From Jackrogersella multiformis (lineage: Eukaryota > Ascomycota > Sordariomycetes > Xylariales > Hypoxylaceae), in NCBI GenBank assembly GCA_902806575.1, contig CADCXD010000005.1, positions 3,286,001-3,350,000 on the forward strand: 64,000 nucleotides of DNA, read 5' to 3'. Position 1 is the first letter of the stretch; the number at the start of each line of letters is the position of its first letter. The notes under the pieces were generated by a model, which saw nothing but the letters and a program-made list of their open reading frames with translations, did not search any database and was not told where the DNA came from. Of this stretch, positions 43,887 through 56,217 are shown piece after piece. A program made the position numbers and the translations under genes.

Positions 43887-46232
43887 TTAATCTTTCATAA
43901 GGCTATCCCATTGACAATACCCAAGTTGGTCCCCCACGGATCTCACAGCGCGCAGGGTTGATGTTTGACTCCCGGCCTTCCCCGAATCGAGGGACCTCAG
44001 GCGTGCATAGCAATCCTCCAAGCTATTCTTCCACGCGGCCGATATCTTCTCTTGCACCGGCGCTTCAGCCTGCAGCGCATTAACATGCGCGAGGAGACAC
44101 GAAACCAAAATGTGACACTTGATGCTCGTATCGCCGGCCGCGATACGCAGCAAGGATAGATCGAGGTATCTAGAGATGGATTTCTGCATTTCTTTCCGCA
44201 CTAGGGAGCTAGCCGGGTCCCGAGAGAGAGGCAAGTCCGTCTGCGAGTCGTGTGCGAGCTCGCCGCAGATATACAGCGCGCTCTTGCGGAACACATCGCG
44301 GAACACGCCAGAACCATACAGACAGAGGCGCCCGAAATCTCCATCGCCAGAGTCCGCTAACGTGTAAAGGAGAAGAAGCGACGTATTACGGCACACTTTT
44401 CGGGAATAATAAAACGAAGGATTGCTGATGGCCTGGATTGCGAATGGCTGATGAAGGGCGAACAGGAACCTGTGGCTCAATAAATCGAAAAATTTCGTCT
44501 GGAAGCCGGTCGGCGGCGTACAGCTCATGCGGTAGCCTTCGATATGTTTATGGCAGTCGTGCAGTATGGCCAAGAGATCTCGGCTCAACCCCATTCCTTC
44601 ATCAAAGGATCTTTCGCCGCGTGAGCCGTTGACATATCGAGCAATCTTCCACCGGACCGGCATCGTCTTCATGAGTAACAACTGGAACGAATTCTGCGTA
44701 AACTCGTCCGGAGGCTTTTCCAGAGTATTCGCGAGAGATTGGCCCCGTGTTCTCGAATTCTTTTCGGGATCATGCGACTTGAAAAAGCTATCAAAACTAT
44801 TGTTTCCGGACGCTGGCGCGTGGCCGAAATCCATGCTTTCCTGAATATTCAGTTCGAGCACTGTGGTCCAAAGCCTGCGACGCGCATCTTCGTCAATATC
44901 GGATGCCAGGGCCGATTGGGATGTGCAGGGGTCAACATGAAGATCCATTCGCATGGCCATCTGCAGGATGGAACCTGCTGAAGGTATCAAGTTACTACCG
45001 CTATCGAATTTTCCCGCGTGACGCGCAAGTAGTAAGAGGCAATGCGTGCGAATTGCATCTACATCGATCTGACCACGCTCTCTCACACGGCTAAGCCACG
45101 ACGAAGCAGCGTATATCCAGCGCGAGACTGCTCGAGGAACTCCAGTCTCATGTGACGAGCAAGCCAAACCTATACACATTACCAAAAGGAGAACTACGGC
45201 AAAGCCGTCACCCACCGACTTAGGGACCTTCCAGAAAGCATCGTACTGCGCACGGAATGCGGGGACATCCAAAATGCCGAACACGGTCTGAAACGTTCGA
45301 AGATATGCCTGGACGAGGCGATCGGATACCATACGCTCTGGGATGGTGTCTTTGAGAGGAATCATGTCCGCCTTTTTCCGAAGTTTGGCTTTAATCTCTT
45401 TACTCAGACTTCTACAGCCCTCGAACGTGTCGCTACCTTGCCCTGACCCCTTGAGTTCATGGGCGTGGATCACCGCTGCGACCTCGTGGGGCTAAGCGCG
45501 TTAGAAAATAGGATCGAAAGGCTAAACAGTATTATTCGAAATGGATAGGAGTCAAATCTTGCTCACTATATGTAAAGAGTGTATCCAGTGACTCGGTCCA
45601 TAGAAATCTCTCTTGAAAAGCATTCCACGAACAAAAGAAACGGCAACCTCTTGGCTGTCCGCTTCAGGACCTGACGTTGGAGGCGGTGTTGGTTCCTGGA
45701 GAGAATCTTCATGTTCTATCATATCATCCAAATCTAACGACAAGTCTATTTGGCTATCTGTGGGCCATAGACTCGAGATGTTATCTTGCAAGTCCTGGTC
45801 GGAAAAATTTGGCAAGTTAGAGAAATCATAGTTCCACCCAAATGACTCAGGAGAGTCTCGGCTTGCACTGCTGGATCCCCAAACGGTGCTTTCCTCTGAT
45901 AAGAGCATTGGTGACTGCTGAAATACGGAGAATCGAGTCTCTTGAGCTTCAAATGGGGCCGTCGAGAATGCACGCCGACTGTCACGGACGTATGTGCAAG
46001 CACCGGTTCCCGCTTTGGAGCATGGCTGGCAAGGTCTGCCGCGATCGCACCTACGGTTTCGTGGGTGAGTGTGAGGCATGTTATCATACTACTATAGCTA
46101 GGAGGTAGCTATGCTAGATCGGACTTACTTGACCTTTCGGCGACGACACTGAAGACAAGCCAGTGCCGGTCGCCTCTTCTGACGCGGCAGGCCGGTGATA
46201 TCCTCGGAAGCGTCAGCATTCGAATCGTTCAT
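43887..46232 (-). CDS. Zn2Cys6 transcription factor, likely cluster regulator
   Basis: Three exons, 46129-46232, 45567-46050 and 43887-45482; 2184 nt, 727 residues. Introns are 78 bp and 84 bp. The zinc cluster is split by the first intron at its usual place: CLQCRRRKVK in exon 1 and CDRGRPCQPCSKAGTGAC in exon 2. An acidic, Ser-rich region follows (SLDLDDMIEHEDS), then FKRDFYGPSHWIHSL and the middle homology region with TFQTVFGILDVPAF and DEDARRRLWTTVLELN. The start is the only ATG upstream of the cluster in frame. It lies tail to tail with the PKS-NRPS, 0.2 kb apart, which makes it the best candidate for the pathway-specific activator. A repressor role cannot be excluded. Confidence 0.9.
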
Positions 46233-47872
46233 GATGTCGAAGTGTGGCCTGCTGATGGCCCTTGAACTAGGTAGCCCGGCTTGGCCATCGAGTGCAGTTT
46301 ACATATAACCACTCGCACAAATTGATGGAGGGTATGTGCAACTTCAAGTTCCAATAGCCCTATACCTCATTGCGACTTCGACGTAGCCATCAAACGCCCC
46401 CCGACTAAGCCTCCTTATTGAGAGAGATACATCGTTTCATTGAAAGGTGGCTTTTAATTAGAAGACCGTCATCAGGCAGTGACAACTTCTGCTGGTTATG
46501 CGGTGACAATGCTACTACCTACCTGGGTCCTTCGCAGTGGTGTAATTATAGGAAACAATGGATGATAGGTCGCAATGAGGGATTCTATGCAACGAGCTTG
46601 GAACTATGGAGTTCGGTCCTATATACCAAGCTACCCTGTTCGGCATTGGTATGGCGATCATTAGCACTGTCAAATCAAAACCACGGCGTGTCAGCGGCTC
46701 AGCGGCTCAGTAGCGCAGCACTTGCGTGGACAACCACGAGATGGTGCTATTCAGAATATGTGCCTTGTTGAATAAATATACATGTTTATCTTTAAAGCTC
46801 TGTCAGCCATTAGAGCTGGCGTTAGAATGAATACACACCGTGGTAATCATACTGTCTGGTACTGTAAGCCTACTATCCCCTAACTATGTAATAAACAGCT
46901 AAATCACGTAAAAGTTCCTGGAAAACCTACTTTAAGGGATAGGTGACATACAGTATAAGATAGTGTTATTACTACGGCCTACACACGGCCTACATTTATT
47001 CTAACGCCTGGAAGTGATAGGTTGGATCCACGATGTAGGTTACTTCAAAGATATTCCGACTTTTCATATTCAATTCACACTGTGCCCTATGACATATTTT
47101 TATCGTATGCCCAGTGTATTTCAAGGGAAATAGACCAACTTACACGGCCAGGAATGGCGGATAACAAGAAAAAAATGATAGGCGTTTAATTCAAGTCTTT
47201 CGAAATACTACCCTATGAAATGAAGCTTAGTTAGGACAATTAGGTACCTACCTACTATTAATATATCTATAAGGGGACCATATTAGCTTGGCTGCTTACC
47301 TACCTGTCATTATGAGTCTATCTACGCGTGCTAACCTATCTAGGTAGGTATCCTTTGGTGTTTTTCAGCCCTATTAGCTTAGCTGGCTCGCTTTCTTCAT
47401 TGTAGGATGCGGATCTCGATCTTAGAAGCTTATTTGCACTTCTGTTGTTCATAGGTGGATATAGGGGGCCGTCGTATAGTATCTCAAGTTAATTCAAACA
47501 ACCAACTCCATCTTTCGTACCCTACCTTCTTAAAATTATCACAGGGAAAATGGCATTTACCTTTTTGACAAGGGCAATGGATTCTGTGCATTGGAGTAAC
47601 TTCTGGTAGATCATATCCCTCACTTCTCGGGTCGTACAAAGTGAGGTTGTACCCCGCCCCCTTTTCTGCATTTTCTATTTTTTTCTCTTTCTTCTCTCTT
47701 CCAACATTTCCTCCCCCCCAACATTATTAGTTACAGACCTGCTTATGGTTGTATCAACGACGTCTCTAGTACTACCTCCGCTGTCATTTCTCTAGCCTAT
47801 CGCTTTACATTCTGTCGCACCATACAGCCATTCTCCCCCATTCCCCATTCCCCATCCCATAAGGCTGTCAAA
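46233..47872. other. Spacer with a foldback element
   Basis: About 1.6 kb between the divergent Zn2Cys6 factor and the first SDR-like gene. It contains the MITE-like inverted repeat annotated separately, TAGGTA repeats near 47245 and 47340, and a pyrimidine-rich leader (47660-47870) before the SDR ATG. A 117-codon frame at 46418 has no family features. Confidence 0.5.
46818..47008. mobile_element. MITE-like imperfect foldback element (about 190 bp)
   Basis: The left end reads GGCGTTAGAAT (46818-46828) and the right end its exact complement ATTCTAACGCC (46998-47008). The inverted similarity continues inward with gaps: TACTGTA...CCTACTATCCCCTAA on the left pairs with TTAAGGGATAGGTGACATACAGTA on the right, leaving a loop of about 40 bp near 46885-46925. 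It has no coding capacity. Clear target-site duplications were not found. It could alternatively be the hairpin remnant of a larger inverted repeat. Confidence 0.5.
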
Positions 47873-48908
47873 ATGGTGAATACCAGTACCATCATTAAAA
47901 GCAATCAGCAATTTTCTATCCAACATTGGCATGATGATGTTGTCGGTGTCTTTGCTGGTGCTACCAGTGGCATAGGTGCAAGAACTCTAGAAAGGATGAC
48001 CACCATGTACAACTCCCCGACACTCTACGTTCTAGGCAGGTTGCCATCCTCTCGGTTTGCCGCCCAGCGCAAGATGCTCGAGTCGCTCAATCCCGAAGCC
48101 AAGATTATTTATATCGAAGCAGATGTTTCCCTAATCTCCGCCGTCGACCTCGCCTGTCAGCAGATTAAGGAGGCTGAGACCAAGATCGACTACTTGTGCA
48201 TGAGCATGGGCGGCCTACCTTTGGCCGGAGCACAGTGTATGCTTGCATCCATTTTCTCCTTATTATTTTCGCATGCGATCAGCTGATGGTCAACAAGTCA
48301 CCAAGGAAGGACTGGAGACTTGTTTCACTGTATCCTACACTTCACGGATGCGCATTGTCATCAATCTTCTGCCACTCCTGAATGGCTCGCCTCGCCCTAG
48401 AGTTCTAAGCATACTTAATGGTGGCAAGGAGAAACGTATTGACGAACAAGACCTCGGCCTTGAAAAGAACTGGTCCGTCCTGGGTGCTGTCAACCACACC
48501 ACCTTACTCACAAGTTTGGCCTTTGATGGTATTGCTGCAGAGAACCCCAAGCTTACACTGATCCACAACGCCCCGGGAATCGTGGAATCCGACAACATTC
48601 GCCGGCGCCTTCCGCTAGACGATATTCCTTTCCTGCGAAGGATATATATAAGAGTAGTTAGATTTCTGTACAAGATCATGCGCTACTTTTCCGGAATGAC
48701 ACCTAAAGAAGCTGGCGAGAGGCAGACCTATCACCTTACCAGCGATAAGTATGGCCCAGGCTCGTTCCGGGTCAGTAAATCCAGCGATATCGTTCCAGAC
48801 AATGATGCACTAGCTCATTATCAGGCAAATGGGTGGTTTAGTAGGATCTGGGACTTTACTCTGGCCACTTGGGACAAGGCTCTAGCAAGTGGTGTGCTCG
48901 GTTCCTAG
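47873..48908 (+). CDS. SDR-like protein with atypical active site (copy 1)
   Basis: Two exons, 47873-48236 and 48283-48908; 329 residues. The N-terminal Rossmann motif GVFAGATSGIGARTLE is a standard NAD(P)-binding loop, followed by LYVLGR and IYIEADVSL. The usual catalytic YxxxK is missing. By alignment to other SDRs, its place is taken by AVNHTTLL (residues about 190-197), so Tyr is Val and Lys is Thr. The Ser strand VLSILNGGKEK is present. A hydrophobic C-terminal stretch (RRIYIRVVRFLYKIM) may associate with membrane. It shares the intron position and much text with the SDR-like gene at 56.2 kb. It may bind NAD(P)H and use another residue for catalysis, or act non-redox. It lies inside the cluster between the regulator and the membrane protein. 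Confidence 0.82.
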
Positions 48909-49542
48909 AATGCTGCGACAAGGATAACATGCTGAAATGCGAATATTGAGCGGCATGCAAGAGACAGATGCCCCGGCGTATCAGAACTTACATAACTTGA
49001 CATTCATATTCCAAGTAATTAAAATTAAGAATGACTGAGGATTCGTCAAGTTTACTGTACCTAGATGGATTTTCACCTTCCGTGTTAAGCTCGTTGCTGT
49101 TTATGCAACGACATGTAAGAGTCTCTCAGACCAGTATTTTCTTGCGACTACAACAATCCTGCCATGCAACATATCTTAAGTTTATATTCAGGACTGGACT
49201 CCGGTGCAAACATTTATGGTTGCATATCCCGCATATTATCGCTGCTGACCAATCATGGAAAGGCCGAACGTCGTAACATAGATCCTTCGATCGGCATATA
49301 TGGGCAGCAAAGGGATCAAACTGACCCTCCAGTAGCCATCAACCTCCTCCTCACATTTTATATTAAGTGTGGGGGGACACTCGAGGCAACACCAGCAATT
49401 TTTATGCCAGTTAAGACCCTAAGCGTCCACTCTTGTGTCGCTTTGGCCTACCTGCTTACAACATCTCGAAGCCTTCTGGTAATATTTCACTGCCATCTTA
49501 CCTAAATATTTTTTACGACTAATACCAAAACAATCGATCATC
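48909..49542. other. Spacer with no supported gene
   Basis: About 0.63 kb between the first SDR-like gene and the 7TM gene, same strand. Overlapping frames at 49031 and 49164 show no conserved content. It likely holds the 3' UTR of one gene and the promoter of the next. Confidence 0.45.
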
Positions 49543-50955
49543 ATGGGCGGGACCATCGGTCCCGTTACCCCCTATATTACGAACGGTCAAAACTTTACTG
49601 ATCTTATCCCTCCCCCGACAGAGATCAATGACACTCACAGGAATGTCCTTATTCCAGCATGGTGCATCGTAATGGGCATCATCGCCAGTGTGACAGTCCT
49701 AGCCCGCTTGATCCACCGGAAAATGACCAAGAACTTGGGAGTTGATGATTACGCTATCATTCCAGCACTAGTAAGGTGCCTAGATGTGCCGCAATCCACG
49801 ACCCAGAGTATTCTAATAGTTGCTCCTTTAGATCTTGTATATTAGCTGGACAGCTCTTACCGGCTATATCTGCTTGCATGCTGGGGTCGGCAAGCCCCTC
49901 TATGAAATCACTCTGCACGAGTACACGATCTGGTACCAGGTGAGAGAATACTGCACCTCAGTAACCAGCTAGATAAAATGGATACAGCCTTGACCATTTG
50001 ATATAGGGCCTTTTGGCTTCCCTCTGGCTGTACCCGCTCATGTCAGCCTCCATCAGAGTCTCGATCCTCTTGTTCTATCGAAGAATATTCGCTAAAAGAG
50101 TCCACGAACGAACTGAGAGAATTATATGGACACTTCTAGCATTCCAAGGCGCCTATGTTATTGTATTTATGATCCTTCCAGGCTTCATTTGTGCCCCTTT
50201 ACACTACGAATGGGACCCTCTCGAGCGCCTCCATTACTGTTCCGTAAAGTGGTACTATATGAACCAAGAGTCACTTTATGGCACCAGTTTCGGCTTCGAC
50301 GTCATTCTACTTCTGTTCCCTATCATTCCCGTGTGCAGAGTGCAGATGTCTACGAAAAGACGTCTTGGTACCCTTCTTATATTCGCGCTCGGAACTTCGT
50401 AAGTTCTCTTTGCAACTTCTCTTGTTGATGCCCTCCTTAGGGGTTGGATCATCCGAAGGCTAACAGTTTTTCAAACAGGTCAGTAGTAGCAGCAGCTTAC
50501 AGACTTGGTGTCTTCGTGCAGTCTACTAAGAAGCCGTCGCTATCCGATCCTTTCTGTCCGTGAAAATACCCCTTCTTAGTACGGACTGACATTGGCTAAC
50601 TCTATGATTAGACCTCCGGTACCAGGTTTCACGGTATATACCAGCACAGTTCAAAACAGCCGGCACCGATTTTTGGATTCCCACGCAAGTAGAGCCAACC
50701 GTTGCACTTATCGGGACGTCGTTGCCGGCGCTAGTGAAAGCTTTCGGGACCGTCAAACTACAGCTTTCACACCTGTCTCGCTCGTCGCTGTTCTCGGGCC
50801 CCTCCTCCTCGCCTAGGCCCAGCAACGACGGCCACTCGAAGTTTTCGAGAAAATCCTCCAAGGCAAACTTCAAGGCCGAGAAAGAGAACGCTTCCCAGAT
50901 CGAGTCTGAGAGGACAGTGTCGTCGCATGGCTCTCCAGGGTCGACGAAGATCTAA
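49543..50955 (+). CDS. SAT4/rhodopsin-domain 7TM integral membrane protein
   Basis: Five exons, 49543-49770, 49832-49939, 50007-50398, 50479-50555 and 50612-50955; 1149 nt, 382 residues. It has seven predicted hydrophobic segments in the order of the fungal rhodopsin/SAT4-like family. TM1 is near WCIVMGIIASVTVLARL and is followed by the family phrase LGVDDYAII. Then come LYISWTALTGYICLHAGVG, PLMSASIRVSILLFYRRIF, GAYVIVFMILPGFICAPL and VILLLFPIIPVCRVQM. The end of the core, DFWIPTQVEPTVALIGTSLP, is a strong family hallmark. The C-terminal 75 residues are Ser/Lys-rich and cytosolic. Members are often found in metabolite clusters, yet their role (sensor, transport or membrane anchoring) is unsettled. 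No retinal-binding Lys can be claimed. The start is the first ATG before an extracellular-type N-terminus with NFT and NDT glycosylation-like sites. Confidence 0.85.
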
Positions 50956-51718
50956 ACACACATTACCTTGGCAAAGGCGGGAGGCATGGTGGTGTGGGAG
51001 GTTGTTCATGAGGAACATAACCACCCACAGGTTGCTTGGCTTCTCTTCTCCTGACCTCAGTTCAGCTCTGGATTACTTAGTAAGGTTTTCATCTCTACTA
51101 TTTTCTTAACTATTTCCGTAAACTTCCTACTACCCTCGCTTCGTCGCTATGGCTGTAGCTATAATAAGATGGATTTAGGCAGAGTGTACCTGTTAGATAC
51201 TAGGTACATATAACATAGGCTGTGGGCAACTTGGTACTATAGGTGTAGCTAAGGGTTCAAGTTTTAGGTATTGATCTCTCACGTGGTATTTACTTGAATT
51301 GTGTTACTTTTCAACATTATCATTACTAGGTATATTCCTCGAGTATGTTCGTCTAAGCCTAGAGACTAGAATCTGTGCTAGTCGAATGGTATCCATAAAT
51401 TAAAGACATAGTGATCAGGACTAGAGAGAACGTCTGTACCAAGTCAATCAATTACTCGACCTCACTTTTCCCTCGTTATCTTTTACCACCTGGGCAGGTA
51501 AGGGTTGTTTGATCTCACGTATGTCACTTACATCTCAACGCTTCATCGCTTTGCTAATGGTTCCCTACATGTTTTGAAGTTTGAACTCTAACAACGGCTC
51601 AGGATCACCAATTATTTAAGATAAGTCGAAGAAAAGCTGATCTGGCTTGCTTAGTACAGGCATTAGCGATGATGCATTTAGATTCTGCTATGAGACGAGA
51701 ACCTTTATTGCGACTAGA
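50956..51718. other. Spacer between convergent genes
   Basis: About 0.76 kb between the 7TM gene and the 3' end of the first cluster P450. No reading frame with protein-like content is seen; it contains 3' UTRs. Confidence 0.45.
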
Positions 51719-53481
51719 TCAGGCTGGTACAAAGGCCATCTTACATCCATTCTTACTAGACAATCCCACGTTCATGACAGGAGTATATGGCTCGCTATCT
51801 CTAGGAACTAGCGCTTTGAATTGCTGTAGTATTCGGAAGATTGCATAGCTGCACTCTGTGTCTACCATGACGTGGGCTGGGCAAATCCGTGGCCCGCCGC
51901 CAAACGGCACGAAGGCCCAGAACGGTCGCACTGTCTCCCACCGCTCTGGCCGGAACTGCTCGGCGTCCGGGCCCCATATTTTGGGATCTCTTTGCACTGG
52001 GGGTTAGATTGGACAGTCAGCGATGGAATCGGAGTTCTTCGGGAAACCGTGCCGTTCTCGGGGGGGTGCAAGGAAATACGACAAGGCTTGGTAATAAAAC
52101 AACTTACTAAGATATCGGTTGCAATGGAACACGTCACCCTTTGCGCAGAAGATGGGAGACTTGCCATCGCTGGAGGGAAGTAAGGTATCCTTGACACATG
52201 CGCGAACGGTCTGCAGACTGACGGGGTAGAGTCGATGAACTGGTAGTGACAAGACGATGTCAGCGGCGAGCGACTTTTTTGAAACGATACTGACCCTCGT
52301 TAACTGTCCATCTAAGGTAGTTCAAGGACCTAAGCGCTTCGAATGTCAACGGCTTGTCACCGTGTTCTAGCACCTCCCCGCGTAACTTATCCACCAGCTC
52401 CGGATGCCTCGCTAGTGCGAAGAGCGCATTGCTCATGAGAATAGATGTGGTCTGGTTCGACGGGATCCACACGCCCGTAAGCTGTGTCCGCAGCTCCAAC
52501 TTGTCCGGAATCTGGGATGCTAAGGTCCAGAGGAAGTCGTCTCGCGGCCGGCCGTCGGCGTACGTTGCTTGCTTGCCATTCTGCCGCTTCTGGTCCAAGT
52601 CCTCATAAGCCTTCTGGATATACCCGTTCAAGAAGCGATGGATCCGCCCGCAAGCAGCCTGCCATGCTTTGTCGCGATGTAGGAACAAGAACGAGCCTAG
52701 CATTAGCCGAACTGTTAGGCCCTTCATCACAGTCATCATATCGAGCCGTGGCCACTCTTTCTCCTCATGGTCAAGGGAATTCACCGTCTCTCCGAAAAGA
52801 AACTCGGTCGACGTATCAAGGAACTAGGCGACCACATCCACCTTAATCAGAACACTAGGCACATATAGCCCGCCGAAAATTTGTGGAGCGGGCGTTCCTA
52901 CTCACCCATCGTTGCAGCAGCGGCTGCATGTCCACCGTCGACCCGTCCGTCGGTATCTTACCCAGGAGCCTGTCCACATGACCGCGCAGCCTCTCCAAAT
53001 TCGTAAAGGCAGCGCGCTCGAAGTACGGGCGAACGAGCTCGCGGCTAGCAGCCCAGCGGTGCCCGTCCGAGGAACTGACCCCGCGCCCGGTGAAAGGGGT
53101 GAGCGCGCCGTTCCCGACGCGGATGGGCTCGATGGCGAAGCATTCGCGGTGCGTCGTGGCCAGGGCCTTCATGTGCGCCGGGTCGGCGCTGTACACCATG
53201 CGCGCGCCCAGGAAGTTGGCGGTCCAGGGGCGCCATCCCCGCGCCGCGTATGCCTCCCGCTGGAACGCCGGCAGCCGGTCCTCCTTGAGCGCGCGCATCG
53301 TCGCCCACACGTAGTCCAGGCCCGCGACGCGGTCCCAGCCGGGGTACCGTTCGAGCGGCGGGCAGCCGAGCTCTGCCCTCCTGCGCTCGTACGCGAGGTG
53401 GTTGAGGTACGCGCGCCCGAGAAAGTACGCCAGTGCAAGGGCCAGGAGCGACATCGATACGGGCAGCGTGAGGAGTGCCAT
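51719..53481 (-). CDS. Cytochrome P450 (cluster copy 1; CYP52-like features)
   Basis: Four exons, 52906-53481, 52295-52823, 52108-52239 and 51719-51996; 1515 nt, 504 residues. It has an N-terminal membrane anchor (MALLTLPVSMSLLALALAYF). Helix I text TQLTGVWIPSNQTTS lacks the usual AGxxT, having SNQTT at that position. The K-helix ExxR is ENVEVHR-like: NE at the end of exon 2 and VHRLYP at the start of exon 3. The exon-4 phrase DPKIWGPDAEQFRPERW and the heme loop FGGGPRIC carry the thiolate Cys. The DPKIWG and RPERW blocks with HRLYPV recall the CYP52-type alkane and fatty-acid hydroxylases and related fungal families; the family number is not certain. It would act as an oxidase in the endoplasmic reticulum. 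It lies back to back with the second P450 (570 bp between starts), so the two probably share a promoter and pathway. Confidence 0.9.
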
Positions 53482-54050
53482 GGTCTCAGGCTATCTGTTG
53501 TTTCAAAAACAAAAACAAGATATTTCTTTCATCGTAGCCACTCCTCGAGGGAGCATCTACGTAAGCCCTCCTCCGACCGTTTTGATAAAACAAATGATAC
53601 TCGGCAACATCGAACGCCGCCAGCGTCACGGAAATAATCTCGGCTTTGACCCCCACGCAATATGCGGCCGCCTGGCCAGTCTCGGACTTGCTAGGGACAC
53701 GTAATCTGAGCCAGGAGTGGAATCGGTGTATTATTTCCATTTTTGGCAGTAATTTGCCAGACTACTCACACCCCCTTATAGTCAATTGTGCGCTTGACGA
53801 AAGCCGATCAATTCAGCATGGGATTGTCAATTCCCGTCGACAAGATGGAAATGGTTGAATGGTTCTGTATAGAGAAGTAGATGCATCACTGGGTGCTCCG
53901 GTGTTGCTAGGCTTCTTATTTGTTGAAGATGTTGAATTGATTTTCCGATACCTACCCTCGTGATGATTGCATGACTTGCAGCTGATCCCCTTTTTCATAT
54001 CTTGTTAACTCATAGCCTAAGTGTCTCAAAGGCTGAGACCTTTTGAGGTA
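53482..54050. promoter_or_regulatory. Divergent promoter of the two cluster P450 genes
   Basis: The 569 bp separates two divergent P450 start codons and should carry both promoters. I see scattered CGG/CCG triplets (for example CCGACCG near 53573) but no convincing repeated operator. Confidence 0.4.
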
Positions 54051-55925
54051 ATGGCAGTAACTATTCGAGTGTTTTTATCATCCCCTACAGTTGTTATTGC
54101 AATCTTTTTGGTGCTGGTTCTTGTTTTTGGCATACGCCATGCTCTCCTGCCTAGACCCATCCCGGGCATACCTTATAATAAAGCCAGTGCTAGACGAGTC
54201 CTAGGAGATGTGCCCGATGTAAGATACGCCATTGTCGAACGTTGAGCGAACTATGCCAGCTGAAATAATTAACACCTACAGGTCCTCAAGTGGAAGGCGG
54301 AGACACAGGAGATATGGAGCTACATGCGGAAGCTTGCGATAGAGCTCGATTCCCCCGTGATACAGATGTTTATGCGCCCCTATGCTAAGCCGTGGGTGAT
54401 CGTCAACGATTTCCGTGAGGCTATGGATATACAGGTCCATCGGACGAACGAATTCGACAGAGCCCATTTCCTGGGAGACATATTCAAACCTCTGCTCCCA
54501 GGGAACCACGTCTGGATGCCGACGGGCGACCAATTCCGTGCCAATCGTCAACTCATCCGAGACACGATGTCTCCATCCTTCCTCCAGCAAGTCGCGGGAC
54601 CCGCTATCTATAACGCCACGCAGAGTCTGCTCGCGCTATGGCGCCAAAGATCACGTCTGGCCCAGGGACATCCATTCGAGGCCGAGGGCGATATTTTTAG
54701 AGCTACGGTGGATGTTATCCTAGCGGCTACGTTTGGGTTTGAAATCGGGGCCGTAAAATCGCTAGCAGAGATGCTATCGCTCACAAACAAGATCAGCCTG
54801 TCTGCTAACGTCAACAAACCCGCCATCTTCCCGGCAGTTCGGGATCCCGATGAGTTTACGTCGATCCGTGCTCTAGTAGACAGTGTGGAGATCGCGCTCA
54901 ACTCACCGCTGCCGAGGCTCTCCCTGAGCTTTGCTCTCAAGTTCTTTCCCTCTCTAGTCGCGGCGAAGAAATACAAGGACGGCATGATCAGTGAGCGCCT
55001 GAAGATGGCATGGGATAAGTTCGCCGAAAGAGCGGACGGTGATGGTCAGGTGAGGTGTGCGGTGGACCTGCTCGTGCAGCGCGAGGTGCAGATGGCCAAA
55101 AAGGAGAAGCGCACTGTCCAGCATGACACGCTCGCCATCCGGGACGAGCTCTTCGGCTTCTTACAGGCAGGCCACGAGACGGGCTCTACGACAATATGCT
55201 GGGCTGTCAAGTACCTGACCGCGTATCAGCAGGAGCAGCAACAGCTTCGGCATGCGCTGAGATTGTCGCACGCGCGAGCTGCGGCGGCGGGTGAGATGCC
55301 ATCGGCCGAAGAGATCGCCAAGATCAGTGTGCCGTACCTCGATGCCTTCATCGAGGAAACGCACCGCTTCGCCACGACGAGCTCGGCAGTCGTGCGGATG
55401 GCTGTTCAAGACACGACGATCCTCGGGCACAGGGTCCCCAAGGGTAGTGATATCTTCCTTCTTAACAATGGACCCAGCTTCCAGACGCGGCCGTTCGACA
55501 TCGACGAGTCGCTGCGCACTCCCACGTGTCGCGAGGCTAAGGATAAGTATGGGATCTGGGATCCAATCGATATACAACGGTTCTCGCCGCGGAGGTGGCT
55601 CGTCGAGGATGCGAAAGGCGAGCTTAACTTCAACCCGTACGCTGGACCTGTAATGCCTTATGGCACCGGCTTAAGGGGTTGCTTTGGTAGGTACCACGTC
55701 TGTTCCCCTTTCTCCTCCACGTGGAACATTCTTATCTAATTAAATCCGTCATGTCGAAACACAGGGACTAAGCTTGCTGTTCTCGAACTGAAGATTATTA
55801 TTACACTTATCGTGTGGGGCTTTGAATTAAAGGAGGCACCGCATTCGCTGTCCGGGTTCGGGGGCCATGACAAGAACACTCGTAGACCGCAGTGCGTATA
55901 TCTGAGATTGAAGGAAATTCAGTAA
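54051..55925 (+). CDS. Cytochrome P450 (cluster copy 2)
   Basis: Three exons, 54051-54218, 54282-55686 and 55765-55925; 1734 nt, 577 residues, somewhat long for a P450. There is an N-terminal anchor, SSPTVVIAIFLVLVLVFGIR, and a proline hinge, LPRPIPGIPYN. The I-helix is LQAGHETGSTT, the oxygen-activating AGxET motif. K-helix ExxR is in FIEETHRFA. The heme loop YGTGLRGCFG carries the Cys, split by the second intron as in many fungal P450s. The C-helix text VWMPTGDQFRANRQLIRDTM is also typical. The start ATG is chosen because the anchor follows directly; an upstream in-frame non-ATG extension is ignored. It is paired head to head with P450 copy 1. Likely reactions are hydroxylation or ring-modifying oxidation of the tetramate intermediate; this is inference from context. 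Confidence 0.92.
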
Positions 55926-56217
55926 ATAACGGGGGATATTGGTTGTTACAGTTCCCTCCTACAACATGAACACTTCATTACAATTTCAGTCTTGCGGCCT
56001 AGTGACAGTCTACTTCAATAACTGGAGCGCATTTAAATCCAAATATGAGTGATATTGGTAGTAGAATTCATGGTTTTTCTATATCTGCTTACAAGAGCCA
56101 CGTAGTAATTAATATATATCGTACATATAATCTACACTTCTATTATAGCCACCAAGAACGAAAATGCCATTGATCCGTCTCCATGGACTTATATCGAGTA
56201 TATATATTAAATGATAT

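Noticed and set aside
46418..46771. 117-codon frame in the spacer right of the cluster regulator
   Set aside because: No recognisable motif, repetitive GCTCAGCGGCTCAG text inside, and no splice partner or homologous feature.
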